From positions 1-64,000 of the forward strand of contig JAUJYZ010000607.1 of the NCBI GenBank assembly GCA_033675265.1: a stretch of 64,000 nt of DNA, in the 5' to 3' direction. Source of the DNA: Actinostola sp. cb2023 (Eukaryota; Cnidaria; Anthozoa; Actiniaria; Actinostolidae). The position numbers and the translations under genes are program-made. Numbering within the stretch: position 1 is the stretch's first letter; each line of letters begins with the position of its first letter. Below the pieces are notes generated by a model that was not told where the DNA came from, did not search any database, and saw only the letters and a list, made by a program, of their open reading frames with translations. Positions 12,222 to 24,735 of the stretch are shown piece by piece.

Positions 12222-12998
12222 GCTTTTATAGTGTCCATGCAAACTACGTCGAGTTCTAACATTACATGCATGGAGAAACATTAGTCGAGTTTGTGTTGGA
12301 GTGTCATGACTCGAGATTAACAATTACATTAGTTTATATAGTGTAAATTACAAGTACACTTAGGGCAGTATTGAAACTAGTTCTTGTGTCTTTCTTATCT
12401 CCATGCAGACATCATCTCGTGATCATGAAGTGCGGTACAAGTGTTGGTGTGTTGTGAAACAAGCTCAAATTCTCATCGCTTCGCTCTCTCGAATTCAAAT
12501 CTGGCCGCCATATTATTTTCGTCCCCAGTGATTTCGCGTGAGATCTAATTTCCCCTTTCCTACTCCCCATAAACACCACAATAGACCGCAGTCGTAAGAA
12601 TATGAAAGTTCATGAATCGTAATGATTTCTAAAGTCCCAGAGGATATCTTTAGATAGACTTGAGTATGATTGGATCGAATATTTCCCAGAGGATTCGGAA
12701 CCAATGTATTAGCATGACAATGACACTTCGCCGAATGGACATTTATATTATATGACTGTCTAGATAGAGCAATGGTCTAATAATAGAGGATATCTGAAGT
12801 AACTGGCTTAGGGGCCGGATATCCCCTCCCTTCCTGGGCTTTTGGTTATGACTTAGTTTTATATAGCACCGGGATAGCGCGGGTGGGGCCGAAATCTTCA
12901 CCCTATACGTAAGCCGATTCGATGTCTCAGCTTCTCAGAATGTCTCGGCAGAATCGTCCCATTTTTTGATTTTCTATTTCATTTTTCTTTTTCATTGA

Positions 12999-13075
12999 CC
13001 GGGGGGTGCCGCGTTACTAATGATTCAGCATAGATTCGAAGGTCGTGGGTTCGATCCTTGTACCGACAGACTTTC
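12999..13075 (+). repeat. Possible tRNA-derived SINE head or tRNA pseudogene
   Basis: GTGGGTTCGATCC resembles a pol III B box and is followed by a T run (CTTTTTTTCCC). A convincing A box and cloverleaf are not visible, and the T-arm stem is mispaired. This is a weak call. Confidence 0.25.
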
Positions 13076-13397
13076 AAACTCCTTTTTTTCCCGATTTGTT
13101 TATTTCGTTTTGCATTTTAGTTCTTGGAATTCGGTTTTATAAATATATTGTGACTTTATTCTAAAAAGGAAACGTTTTTAAAATTCAGTTATTTTAGGAA
13201 TCTTAGCCTCTGGCAACACTGTACTGGGATTCCTGTGTCGAGAGTAGCAAAATACACAGGTATACCCTTGAGTGAGATTGTGTCTTTGGCCTATGGATTG
13301 AGGGACCTACTGAGGCAGTTTTGGAGACTTTCGACTTGTAAAGAATGCAACTGGTGCAATATTTTGCCTGTAGGTCGGGGTAGCAAATGACTTAACT

Positions 13398-15012
13398 GAA
13401 ACCAAGAGAAAATGAGGTAAGAGAAGGAATCTCCCGTATTCTCGGCTTTCACCTACGTCATTGAAAATTTTCCCATGACTTATATAGAACAAAACCTTCA
13501 TAGGCCGAAAGAGCATCCAAAACTATATATCTCAGCCGAAGGCTTAGTTAAAAGAAGTTTTAGATACGAAGATATGAGCGATCGCTTGTGCTCATAATTT
13601 AGTTAAAAAATGTATGGGTCCGCCATCTTGGTGTCCCATCGAGGGACACCAACATGGCGGCCAAGTCACGAAGACTGAAAATCATGTTTATATTGCAAAC
13701 ATTTCAATTTTTAAACAGCTATTTTCATCAAAATAAAGTTACCCATCATTTACTAAGTTAAAATCGTATAATTTCAAACGAATTTTCCTATTTCTACGGT
13801 TTTGAAATGCGCGTGACAGTATTGCGTGACAGAATTTGACTCGCAATAAATCGAAAACAAAACATCTAAATTACCAAATTATTTTGGTAAGACTTTTCTT
13901 ATAACGACATAAACAAGATATCCAACAAACAGTTTTGTGAGGTGAATAGTTTGGATTTTAGCTTTTTGATGACGTCACGTGAAAACCGAGAATTGGGCTC
14001 TTGACCCATCATGTGCCCCGTTAATTCTATTTTTATAATCACTCTATTTTGGGAACGTGATTGGTCAGATCATATAAGGCGAGGTCGCGGAGGCCGTTAC
14101 GCACGGCTTTGATATGAAAATTCAAAATTGAGCGAAGAAAATCTTCTCAACTTTCCGGCGAACATTTTACAAATTTTTACTTCGAAAACTCAATAAAGGA
14201 TTGTACCAAATTATCCTTTTGGGATTTAACTGAAATTATTGTGAATTTGGGACACTTGAGACGATTCTAAATAGAGGAAAACGGCTTCAGTTTGCCATGT
14301 GCTTCGACAGAGAAAACCGACCAAGGAGTCGTTTTGTTGTAGCCGGCGTCTTGTAGGACTGCAGATGGTTGAATTAAATTTTCATGTCCGTACAATATGG
14401 CTGGTGCTTCAAGGTTTTGGTGATGTTGGCTCTTGTAAAGTTTCCTTCGTGTTTTCCAACCTGAGAATAACGCTTGGACTTCGTAATTGTTGAATACTTG
14501 TAAGTGCCGGTAAGACCATATTAACAATAAGCTTATATTAAACTTATATTTTGTTTTCGTGATTGCTTTGACTTTGATCGTTGTGTAGTTTATATTTGTA
14601 GCACCTTAATTTTGCTCAATTCGCCTGAGTATTCGTAAAATCCTTCAATGAGTCTTAGATAATTAAATTGTGGCCTTTTCTCAGAGAGTTGACGATATTG
14701 TTTCGCTCAGTTTTGTATTTTTATTCAGTGCAGATTTTGCAGCGCATGTAAACATGTAAGCAATCGTGCGACCACTGCTTTGTTATCTTGGAGCAGAAGC
14801 TGTGTAGTCTTTTGCTTTTCTTTTTAATGGCAAAAAATAAAAAGGATAAACCAAGGTAAGGTTGAGTATTTTAAAATTCTACAAGTCAAGAGTGGTTGCG
14901 CGGGCATGGTAACTAAAGCTAAAAATAGCTTCGATCTAAAAAATAGAATTAACGGGACACATGATGGGGTACCAGGGATTCCTTCTCTTACCTCATTTTC
15001 TCTTGCTGAAAC
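13398..15012. mobile_element. Composite DNA-transposon-like element with about 33-bp TIRs
   Basis: The ends are GAAACCAAGAGAAAATGAGG at 13398 and its near reverse complement ending at 15012. Inside lies a second inverted pair, TAGAATTAACGGG-CACATGATGGG, at about 14000-14036 and 14940-14967. A copy of the dispersed repeat called R1 here occupies about 13432-13995. There is no transposase ORF, so this looks like nested non-autonomous elements. Confidence 0.55.
13432..13995 (-). repeat. Dispersed repeat R1, copy 1
   Basis: About 560 bp shared with 22975-24735 (interrupted) and 34682-35165, in the opposite orientation here. Landmarks are GTGACGTCATCAAAAAGC-type ends, a short palindrome around GGTGTCCC, and TTTCACCTACGTCATTG at the other end. 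Confidence 0.7.
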
Positions 15013-15427
15013 TGCATCAAAGGGGAAATGTAGTTCCGTGATTACCCATAATACATCTCGGTCGTGCGTTCAAACAAAATAGAGTCGACTTCCAATGGCC
15101 GTTGCAAGAGAGGGAACACTTCACCATGTCATGTCAAGAAGGAAGATTGAAGTTTACTGAGAGAGTGGCGTTTTGTTTCACAATATTATATTTTGGAAGA
15201 AAATCGAAGCCAACTAGCTCATTTTCGAGGTTGTGAAATGACGTCAAAAACGCATGTAAAAACAAATTGGACTACTAGCTGCCCAGCAATCGGACCTGTA
15301 AGCCAGTTTACTTGAGGTTAACATTTCAAGAGTTATGAGATCGATGTTTCGAGAATTCAGAAAGTTGGAATTTTTCAAAGTTTCGGGCGCTGTACGAGTC
15401 AAAGGGTTAAGGTGGTTCCCGCATAAT

Positions 15428-16064
15428 GAATGACCGGTTTGCCATATTTTTTTAACTCGCTCGCTCCGCGTCAATATTGCTTGGATTTTATTCTGCTTAA
15501 CACAAATACTAATTCAACTATTCTGCTTTTGGACGGTTTATTCAACATTATCATTGTAAGCCACGTTTGTGAATGCCACGACACTATTTTCACTAAAACC
15601 GCTTTTCCCTAGTACATTTTTTTTTAAACTTCGTGAACGACCTTTTAAGGTCCCTAGTAATGTTCTGACGAGGTAAGAAGGAAATTGATCGAGCCGAAAT
15701 CGCCAGTTCATATTTTTGTTGTCAATATTTGGACCTATCGGTTGTTACGTGACTTCGGCTCGAACAATTTCCTTCTTACCTCGTCAGAACATTATACTAG
15801 GGACCTTAAAAGGTCGTTCACGAAGTTTAAAAAAAATCGTACGAGGGAATATCGCTTGGCAGCGGTTTTAGTGAAAATAGTGTCGTTTGAATATCAGCTG
15901 GCATTCACAAACGCGGCTTACAATGATAATTTTGAATAAACCGTCCAAAAACAGAATAGTTGAATTAGTATTTGTGTTAAGCAGAATAAAATTTAAGCAG
16001 AATAAAATCCAAGCAATATTGACGCGGAGCGAGCGAGTTAAAAAATACGGCAAACCGGTCATTC
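15428..16064. mobile_element. Foldback/MITE element, about 300-bp arms
   Basis: The left arm begins GAATGACCGGTTTGCCATAT and the right arm ends with the near reverse complement. The arms pair through CGCTCGCTCCGCGTCAATAT and on to CTTACCTCGTCAGAAC. The loop is about 50-70 bp near 15705-15760. There is no coding potential; the ORFs over it are mirror images of each other. Confidence 0.8.
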
Positions 16065-16611
16065 AAAATTAAAATTTACATTAACGTTTTAAAACATTAT
16101 TCAAACAACAACCGCTATTTCCCTTGCTTCAGTGTAAGTGACATAATGCATGCTAGTACAGGATATAGAATGTACAGCAAGATGAATCAGAAAACAACAT
16201 TTTTCGGGCAGTGAATGCGCGCGTTTGCGCATCTATATTGGGCGCGTTGGTCAGTTCTCCCGCCTTTTCGCAATTTTGAATTCTGAAGATGCCAGATGTC
16301 CGATTAGCGATTTTCATTTATAAATACATATATTCCTTTATTTATATTATATTACATCATAGTAAGAATGAGTCTTTATTTAACGAGGGTAGCACGTAAT
16401 AGTAAACTTGTGGCCCTCAAAACCAACATATACAGTTGTATAGAACAATAATTATATAAAATGTATACAAACAAAAATATTTAAGTTAAAATATATATAT
16501 ATAAATACAAATATTCGGGAAAGAAACAATACACCGGCCGATTTCCTCGAAAAGATAGCGACAATGTTGTGACGTCAGATTTATTATATGATATAGATTT
16601 ATTATATGATA

Positions 16612-16869
16612 CAGTCAATTGCAAAAATTCTGGCCGCTACGAAGTATCAGTATATCAATATATCAGGTGCATTATGGGTAATTAAATAATCGAAAATTCC
16701 CCTTAAAGCGGGTTAACGCCAGCAAAGTTGGTAGAAATATTTAGTATAATGTTTATTTTAGTCTTACGTGTGTTGTTTGTAAGTTTTGCTTCATTTAATA
16801 GTATTAGTGATGCACCCGATATATTGATATATTGACTACCGTGGCGGCCAGAATTTTTGCAAATGACTG
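16612..16869. mobile_element. Tc1/mariner-type MITE (258 bp)
   Basis: It starts CAGTCAATTGCAAAAATTCT and ends in its near reverse complement, flanked by TA at 16610-16611 and 16870-16871. Arms of about 65 bp pair as far as TATCAATATATC. It lies in a block that copy B of the duplication lacks. Confidence 0.85.
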
Positions 16870-16883
16870 TATATTGTAGTTAG

Positions 16884-17028
16884 TAGAGTGCAATTTAGAA
16901 AAGCTTGAAAACTAAATAACTAATTAGTACTAAATAGCACTAATGAAACAATAGAAAACAATAGAAATAGCACTATTTAGTACTATTTAAAATTAGTACT
17001 ATTTCACACTTTTCTAAATTGCACTCTA
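16884..17028. mobile_element. Short palindromic MITE, family with 50316-50460
   Basis: Ends are TAGAGTGCAATTTAGAAAAG and its reverse complement. The core (ACTAATTAGTACTAAATAGC ... ACAATAGAAAACAATAGA) is shared with the copy at 50316-50460, whose end sequence differs next to the TAGAGT terminus. Confidence 0.75.
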
Positions 17029-17048
17029 GTGTAACATTTAGTAATTAG

Positions 17049-17333
17049 TATATAGCTAATTGCATAATCGTTGTCGGGTCAAAAATCATGAAAGCTATGA
17101 CCACAAGGAATTCTGGGAAATTAAAACTCTCAAATAACACCATCAAATCATCGACCTTTTCATTCAGACTTGTAGGATCTTAGTTAAATAGCTCATATAC
17201 CTTCAAAACTACGAGAACATTGAATATATCTGCATGTAATGCGGGTCATGAATTGATTACCCATCCATCCTTGCGGTCTCAGCTTCTATGATTTATGATT
17301 TTCAACCCGACAACGATTATGCAATTAGCTATA
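17049..17333. mobile_element. MITE with about 35-bp TIRs
   Basis: TATAGCTAATTGCATAATCG continues into TTGTCGGGT at the left, with the reverse complement at the right end (17285-17333). It belongs to the block absent from duplication copy B. Confidence 0.7.
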
Positions 17334-17463
17334 TTGTTATTGTAATTAGTATGATATCTTGTAATGCGCGTGTGAGCATCTTCCTATGTATCACGCGCAA
17401 TATAAATATTAATTATTAAGTCACAGTAAATTCTTGCACAACCGGGGAAGCCTGGGAACCAAG

Positions 17464-20157
17464 TTATGTCGTATCGTCGTCATCAGTGTTTAAAGGCCGA
17501 GTAGATTCTAGATCTAAGACAACTTCTTCTGTCGTCGTACGGTTTTTAGGCGCCATGTTCCCAGTTTTGAATATGGTGAACAGCCGCGGAACGAATGGAA
17601 GAACGGCAGCAAAGAACAGAATTCCACCAACAACATAAAAGGAAACAATGTAGGAACCAGTTTGATCGGCAATAAATCCTATAAAGAAAGATTTAAAGGT
17701 TTTATCAGTCAATTCACTAAACTTGTTTGATATCTATGACGTCATTTCCGGTCTCGTGGGATGTGGGAGGGTTTAAATTACCGTGAATTTTCACATTCTT
17801 CTCCACGTGGTGGAAAATGTCCATAGTTAATTATTTACACAATTAAAACCTTACAAAGTTCACTGACTGAGTTGCGTCCAACTAGGTCTAACCAACCCAA
17901 CCCTGTCCCCATGACCCTGTCTTCTTGCTCCACCATTTTGAAAATAGTGAGAAGAGAGGGCCCTGAGTTGATACATACCAACAAATGGCGCCCCTCCACA
18001 AACAGCAATAGAAGAGACAAAGTAGCCCATGCCGAGACCCATAGCACTTTTACTAGGTTCCAGGACACTCTGTAGAAAAACGACCAGTGACGTCACAAAG
18101 ATACCACTAGCGACCCCGAATGCAACTACAAACATTACTAAATGTGCATATTGCTTGGATAATGTGGACAGCACAATTGACAGGCCAATGAGCAACGCTG
18201 ACATTTGTATGCCTTGAAGGGAACTCAACCACTTCCGATCAAGAATAATACCAAAGAGCACACGTGACAGGGTGGAACAGACACCTATACCAATGAACAG
18301 GAATGAGGCGTCCCTGCTTGAAATACCAAGATCCTTTGCGAACCGAACCTGTTGAAAGGTCATAAAAGAAAATCAGGAATTGGGACACACGGTGGTGATG
18401 ATTATAATATCACTACGGGTAACTTGCTTACCAAGTGAATGTTTGGCACAAACAAACCAAAGAAAGTTAATACAATGGACATAGTGCCTACAGTATATGG
18501 CACACTCCTAAATACAGACACGTATGCCTTGACAGTGGAGCATGTTCTCCTGGGAGGCTGCTGTGCTTCAGGCTGGTCTATAGTAGCTTGTTCATCTTCA
18601 TTGACAACTGGGTTATAGGTACAGGACAGAACACAAACTAACAGCATAACACCCGCCATCACTCTGAAAGCACCTCTCCACTGCAGAGCTTCAACAAGTT
18701 CCTCTAAGATTGGTCCTAGTAGCATTACACCAAGGCTAGATCCTGCAGCAGTGATTCCAGTAGCAAGTGATAGTTTGTTTTTGAAGTATTTGAATGTTAT
18801 GGTGTAGCCAGTGTTGAGTAATGTCCCACCAGCCAACCCAAAGACAACTCCATAGGAGAAGTAAAGAATTGTAAGGTTATTAACGAAGGAGCTTGCTAGT
18901 AGTGATAGTGCACATGTAAGGCCTGCTGCTATGGCAACCACACGATGACCAAATCTGTATGTTAGCCTTACAGCTATTGGTCCAGCGAATAGTGTGAAGG
19001 CAATAGCAATGGAACCTGCCCAGGCTGTAAAGAATGAATAAATTACAAGTTATATCTAGGGATCTTTGGTGATATGTTCTTAAGAGTAATCTTGCAATCT
19101 GATTGGCTGGTTGTCAATAAGAGTACAGACACAGTGCTTATGACGGCATGTTATGACTTAATTGTCACACAATCTTTTCCTATACCCTATAATTTATGGT
19201 AAATTCTTTTTTTAAGGTTAAGTTCTTTTTTCAATAAAACAAATTGCAGATGTATAAATAAATAATGTTTCCTCTGCGTTGAGTTTTATTCATACACATG
19301 CCTGTGTAAAAAAAGAAATTTTAGAAATTGCAGATGGTTTTGAGTTATCTATACTCTTATTGACACACTTTACACGTACATATAAATGTTGCTATGCTCT
19401 ATATTATAATATTCCACTTGCTTTTTTAGCATTTTATTGTGTCAAGTGTACTGTGTCAATTAAATAAGAGTACAACAACTCAAAACCATCTGCAATTTGT
19501 TATGTATTGCAGTAATTGTTTTCTAACTACATATAGAATACAAAATAAAAATGAAGAATAACACAAATATACAATATAGAATACATTGAAAAATAAACAA
19601 TGAACTTAAAAATGAACTATACAACACAGTTCTACACATAAACATTAGGGATGCATGTTCACACTAGATATTTCTGTTTTCATGTACAGTTCAGGGGAGA
19701 ATCCAGGGGAAGAACTGACTGTCGAGAGTGTTTTACCTCTTGCCATAGGTTTTACAAACGTACGCATTTGCACACATGCACCAGCAATTAGGGGTAAAAA
19801 TACAGTACAACTACAAAAATTTTAAGAAACATTAGCACATGTGTAGTTTACACAATATCAGTTGGTGTCAAAAACATTTTAATTTCAAACAGAAGTTCAA
19901 TATTTTAATATTTTATTAATTAATTTTCCTAAATTCAATCAATAATATTGTAATAATTAACACATACTTTGGTTATTTTCAACTTTATACCAACCTGTTT
20001 TCTCTCGGTTTTCCTTAAAATAATCTGAAAGAATTGGCAAGAAAACTCCAAAACTTTGACTGAATCCAAAATGGAGGGCATTGGTTACTGATGCTGAGAA
20101 ACATATCAGCCACGACCAGGACGTGTCTGGTTTTCTAGTATGGCAAAAGTGGGACAT
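17464..20157 (-). CDS. Monocarboxylate-transporter-like (SLC16, MFS) protein, copy A
   Basis: Four exons join in phase: 20157-19995, 19024-18432, 18348-17979 and 17678-17464 (TAA), giving 446 residues. The donors are gttggt, gtaagc and gtatgt; every acceptor ends in ag. SLC16 proteins are 12-TM carriers that usually co-transport protons with lactate, pyruvate or related acids across the plasma membrane (family knowledge). The TM1 signature appears as PDTSWSWLICF, a variant of the family's DGGWGW. The second signature, YFKNKLSLATGITAAGS, matches the family YF-x-R/K-LA-G-A-AGS pattern. GFIADQTGSYIVSFYVVGG matches TM11-12. The central cytosolic loop (about 175-200, DEQATIDQPEAQQPP) is short. The C-terminal tail is acidic (DDDDTT). 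An upstream ATG in the same frame (20217) exists, but the context suggests 5' UTR. Substrate is unknown. Confidence 0.88.
19325..19498. repeat. MITE in intron 1 of transporter A
   Basis: AAATTGCAGATGGTTTTGAG at the left is mirrored at the right. Intron 1 of copy B has the same element (32690-32860) with part of the right end deleted, so insertion preceded the duplication. Confidence 0.7.
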
Positions 20158-20521
20158 GGTGACGCCTGACCTTGAATAAAAGAATAAAATCGGAGCAATT
20201 TTAGAATACCCCGCCACTATATCAAGCTCTTATAGCGGCACTCTTTGAAAACGACGCAATAGATTGTTATGCAAATAATGTAACAGGGTATTCTAAAGTT
20301 TAGCCTCAATTTGATGTATACTCAGTTCCAGTGCATATAAAAATTGTGTGCATCTATTTACCGTAAGTCAAGTTTGTTCAGATCAGACAGACGAAGAATA
20401 TTTGCACAGCCATTATACATGTATATACTGTACATATTAAAAAGACACTTAAACAGTATCTTAAAGGGGGGCTTTTATCAATTCATTATCTGATTTAATA
20501 AATCATTTTCAAAAACTCTTA

Positions 20522-20951
20522 AAGTGCCTATGAAACGAAAATGTCGATCCTTGTTTTATTGAACATTATTGTTGTTTGGTCTTTCTCTGAACATTTGCTG
20601 TATTTAAACATCGACTTTGAGCATGTGAACACATTTTTTTTTTTTTTGCGGTTCGAAAATTATCATTTTCAACCAAAATGTGCGACAAGAGACTGGGCCC
20701 TTGACAATGGCTCGGTGACGTCATAAGTTGTGTATGCCTTTGTTTGCACAACTTATGACATCACATTTCTATAGTTTGACCGAGCGGGAATTGTCGCACT
20801 TTGAAACCCAAAATGCCCAACTTCGTGCGTGAAATAAAAAATGTTCCTGAAGCTCAATTCACTTTTTATTAACGCCATGTAAACAAGCAAATAGTAAACT
20901 TTCGTAGTAGCAAATAAAAACGGGGTCTGTTTTTTCATTTCATAGGCACTT
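20522..20951. mobile_element. MITE with AAGTGCCTATGAAA termini, TA duplication, copy-A specific
   Basis: The ends AAGTGCCTATGAAA and TTTCATAGGCACTT are flanked by TA (20520-20521, 20952-20953). Copy B shows the empty site CTCTTAATTGG at about 34414. An inner palindrome around 20710-20765 (ACGTCATAAGTTGTG) is present. Confidence 0.85.
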
Positions 20952-21447
20952 TAATTGGTACAGTATATAGAACTAGCCTAGCTGCTAGCTGTTTCAATTC
21001 CTAAGTGAAAATATTTCCTATTAAACAGTATATAAACTATACTAGGAGTTTGGATAATATTAGAGAGACTAAAAGGTAGCATGGGTAATTGTGATTGTCC
21101 TTTTGTTTTGTGCATGCAGTTATACATACAGTCATTCTCAAAAACGTTGTCCAGATGAAAAGACTATAATACGTACTACAATAAAGTCATGTGATTCATT
21201 GTGTATTTAATTTCTGTGCACGGAACTGCGAGTTGATACCAGTGCCATTACATTCAGTTCTCACAACGCCGTGTACTTTTGCATCTCAAATTGAAATTCC
21301 ACGTGAGGAAATTGCCCTATACCACTATGACGTCGAATCAAAACAATCTATTGTTTAAACGCTAAGGATCATGGTCGCTAGAGGGGGACAAAACAGCAAC
21401 AACACAAAGGATTTCCCAAATAAATGTATTTTACAGATGGTCTGAAA

Positions 21448-21784
21448 CCCAGGGGGGGTACTCAGGGGTATCAGTGACAGGGAGGTGCGAAGGCTTTTTT
21501 TGGGTTTGAAATTCGCGGCTTGGGACTTTTTTGGGGTTTTCATTTTTCTGGTGGCCTTTTTTTGATATAAAGATTTTGTCAAGGACTTTTTTTGGGGTTG
21601 ATAAAAATGATATCCTACCGTTCTCGATTTTATGCGGAGAAAAATTGGACTGTTTTTGGGTTACGATTTTGGGCCGTTGGACTTTTTTTGGGTCTTGTTT
21701 TTGCGTAATGGATTAAAATGGGGTTAAAATGTTTGGCCTCATTCGCATCTCCCCGTCACTGATACCCCTGAGTACCCCCCTGGG
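21448..21784. mobile_element. hAT-like MITE with 8-bp target duplication
   Basis: The ends CCCAGGGGGGGTACTCAGGG and near reverse complement are flanked by GTCTGAAA on both sides (21440-21447, 21785-21792). An 8-bp duplication is the hAT pattern. The body has repeated GGACTTTTTTTGGG phrases. Confidence 0.8.
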
Positions 21785-21810
21785 GTCTGAAAGCGATAAA
21801 AGTCACCAAA

Positions 21811-22705
21811 CACGGTGGGCATAAATGGCTCGAAAATCGCTCATATGAATTTTTTGGAAAATCGCAAAATTGATGTTACTTCGTTGTTCTCGTGATAACT
21901 TACCTAAAATCGAAAAAACCGTTTTGAAATTGGACGAAGGTAACCAGAGTGATGAATATTTTTAACTTGATATTTTTTCCCGGGAAAATTTGGCGGGAAA
22001 TAATTCATACAAAACCATCGGTAAAATACATCGCTTGGGAAAACTTTTTTGTTTGAAAACATTTTAGCCCCATACTTAGCGTATTGGAAGAACTATGACC
22101 TGCGGACATTTTGTTGGTTTTAGAATTTTGATTTTTTGAGTGTAAGTAGTTCAAATAATATTTTAAAAACAATTAAAAAAGTTAACACGTCATTATGACG
22201 TCACATATATTTTAAAATATCTCTAAGAGAGTTAATGAACATAAAAATCCGCCACTTTGTAGAATTGAGATACTTCTATAACAATAATCAATGTAAATAA
22301 AGTCATTTTACGGATTTCTCTCCCTTCAAACTGTTTTTTTATTTTACCGATGACGTCATAAATAATGACGTCATCAAAACACTAAATCCCTTATAACTCA
22401 GGTTCTAATAATCGGAACATTATAAAAAGTTCCCGAAGTGCACAAGATGTTACTATCTTTCAAAATATGCACTTTATTTTATCATTGTGTTTAAACTAAA
22501 TTTCCACAGCAATTGTAACTTTTTATTATGACGTCATCATTGCGTCAGATTTTACCAACGAATAGTTTAAAATACCACACTACCTTTAATAAAGAAACTC
22601 TGAAAGTTGTATTTCATTTCATGGAAGACTTTTGAAAATATTAAAGATTTTGGAAAAAGAGGACGTTTTCAGTGAGCGATTTTAGGGTCATTTATGCCCA
22701 CCGTG
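21811..22705. mobile_element. CACGG-terminus transposon, 895 bp, 3-bp target duplication
   Basis: The left end CACGGTGGGCATAAATG is repeated exactly, inverted, at 22689-22705. Pairing continues to AAAATCGCTCA for about 33 bp in total. AAA flanks both sides (21808-21810, 22706-22708). The interior is non-coding, with GACGTCAT boxes. The first ten bases differ at one position from the ends of the 3.3-kb element at 42164. Confidence 0.8.
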
Positions 22706-22974
22706 AAACACAGTAAATATTGTGGGAAAAGTATCGATGAACATAATATCTGGAAACTAGCCAATTTGAAATCAAGCAAACCTCGGCAGAGCAGATTTAG
22801 TTCAAATTTCTATTGTTCTTAACGATTCTGCCCCCCTCATAAATAAGCCGTTACGTCATAATGGTATAGGGCAATTGAATACATAATGAATCACGTGACT
22901 TTATTGTAGTATTGTAGTCTTTTCACCTGGACAACCTTTTTGAGAATGACTGTATATCAACAATCAGACAGTGT

Positions 22975-24735
22975 CGGTTTTCACGTGACGTCATCAAAAA
23001 GCTAAAACTCACAAAACTGTTTGTTGGATATCTTGTTGATGTTGTTATAAGGGGCGAACCATTTGATTTTTGATGGGGGGTGGGGGCGATTTAAAGTATG
23101 GTCGATATTTTTTTTTCACCTTTTCATGTTGCACGATATTTTTTCACTGCCTTAGGCCCTTGCACGATATATTTTTAAACCAAACTTATTTTTATTGCCA
23201 ATATCTATTCCGTTGCCAAATTGATAATATTGAAAATTGTATAACAAAGTATCTTTGTTATTTTATTTAATTATTTGTACAGTCTGTTGTTCTACTTACA
23301 TCGATCATGATTTATTAAATAATTTACATGCCACAATCAATGAATGGTGAAATTTCCACTGAAACAGAAAAATCCTAGGGAGTATAAGCTATTATAATAT
23401 AAACTATGTGTACCTCCCAAGAACGCGCGATTTGATTGGCTGTTGAGCGTGCATTATTATGTTATAGAAGTACGGAGCAGCAAAAACAAAGCAGAAAACC
23501 TGTTTAAAACTAGTTTTATATTATAAAGCGAATCACGGAAGATGACTCTCCTTGCTTCTATACAAAAATAATGCACTTCTGAGGTTTTGAAAGCTGCTGA
23601 ATGCACTCGCGGTCCGCTCGTGCATCCACTAGCAGCTTTCAAAACCACAGCGTGCATTATTTGTGTATAGAAGCACATAGAGTCATCTTCTATTAGTTAA
23701 ATATATAATTATCAAGTATTCAATGCTCGCGTTGCAATACTTTTCAGAGGCGTAGCATGCTTTTTTTCTAATGTACGCACAGAGAAACGAAGCCGAAGCC
23801 GCGCGCTTCTAGAGGGGTCAGGAGGCATAGTCCCCCTGGAAATTTTGAAAACTAGAGCCTTGGAAATATACCATTTTCTTCGTTTTCCAGCGGATTTTCT
23901 CGCTACACAAATATATATAGTAAAATGCTGACCACTCAAATGCACGCTACGCCCCTTGAGCTAGGTTTTGAATTTGAAATTCAAGACCTGTCCCGCGCAG
24001 AGTACACAGGTATCCCACATGAACAATCAATACCCGAATCTGGCGACGAAAAAAATGCATGATCACTCAATTTTAGGTCTATCATCTACATCTACGTCAA
24101 ATTTAAAAAAATCTGAAGTTGGTGTCACAATAATGCACGATATTTTTTTTGATGCATTTGTTCTTGCACGATATTTTTTTAAAGGTGGAAGTGCTTGCTC
24201 GATATTTATTTTGGGATTTAACCCCCACCCCCATCAACGATCAAATGGTCCGCCCCTAAGAAAAGTCTTACCAAAATAATTTGGTAATTTTAATTAGATG
24301 TTTGGTTTTCGATTTATTGCGAGATTCTGTCACGCAATACTGTCACGCGCATTTTCAAAGCCGTAGAAATAGGAAAATTCGTTTGAAATAATACGATTTT
24401 AACTTAGTAGATGATTGGTAACTTTATTTTGATGAATGTAGCTGTTTAAAAATTGAAGTGTTTGCAATATAAACATGATTTTCAGTCTTCGTGACTTGGC
24501 CACCATGTGGACACGCAAGATGGCGGATCGACTCCTACATTTTAACTAAATTATGAGCCTGTAAGCGATCGCTCATATCTTCGTATCTAAAACTTCTTTT
24601 AACTAAAGCTTCGGCTGAGATATATGGTTTTGGCTGCTCTTTCGGCCTATGAAGATTTTGTTCTATATAAGCTTAATTATAAGGCCTGGGAAAATTTTCA
24701 ATAACGTAGGTGAATTAACGTACAATTCCTACCAC
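22975..24735 (+). repeat. Dispersed repeat R1, copy 2, interrupted
   Basis: The two halves (about 22975-23050 and 24257-24735) join to match copies 1 and 3. The 1206-bp element at 23051-24256 separates them. Confidence 0.75.
23051..24256. mobile_element. PIF/Harbinger-like MITE with TAA target duplication
   Basis: The ends GGGGCGAACCATTTGAT and near reverse complement are flanked by TAA on both sides (23048-23050, 24257-24259). R1 copy 1 shows the uninterrupted sequence. A 3-bp TAA duplication and G-rich termini fit PIF/Harbinger. The interior holds another inverted pair around 23450-23690 (GCGTGCATTATT, CTTCTATA) but no transposase. Confidence 0.8.

Larger units (their letters stand above)
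21129..22952. mobile_element. Tc1/mariner-like element, 1.8 kb, carrying two nested insertions
   Basis: The ends CAGTCATTCTCAAAAACGTT and reverse complement are flanked by TA. Subterminal sequence is inverted as well (ATTGCCCTATACCA near 21310 against TGGTATAGGGCAAT near 22862). Two other elements (21448-21784 and 21811-22705) fill most of the interior. No transposase ORF remains. Copy B has a 97-bp deletion derivative at the same site. Confidence 0.85.

Noticed and set aside
12999..13075. Functional tRNA gene
   Set aside because: A B-box-like motif is present but acceptor stem and A box do not form; at most a SINE relic.
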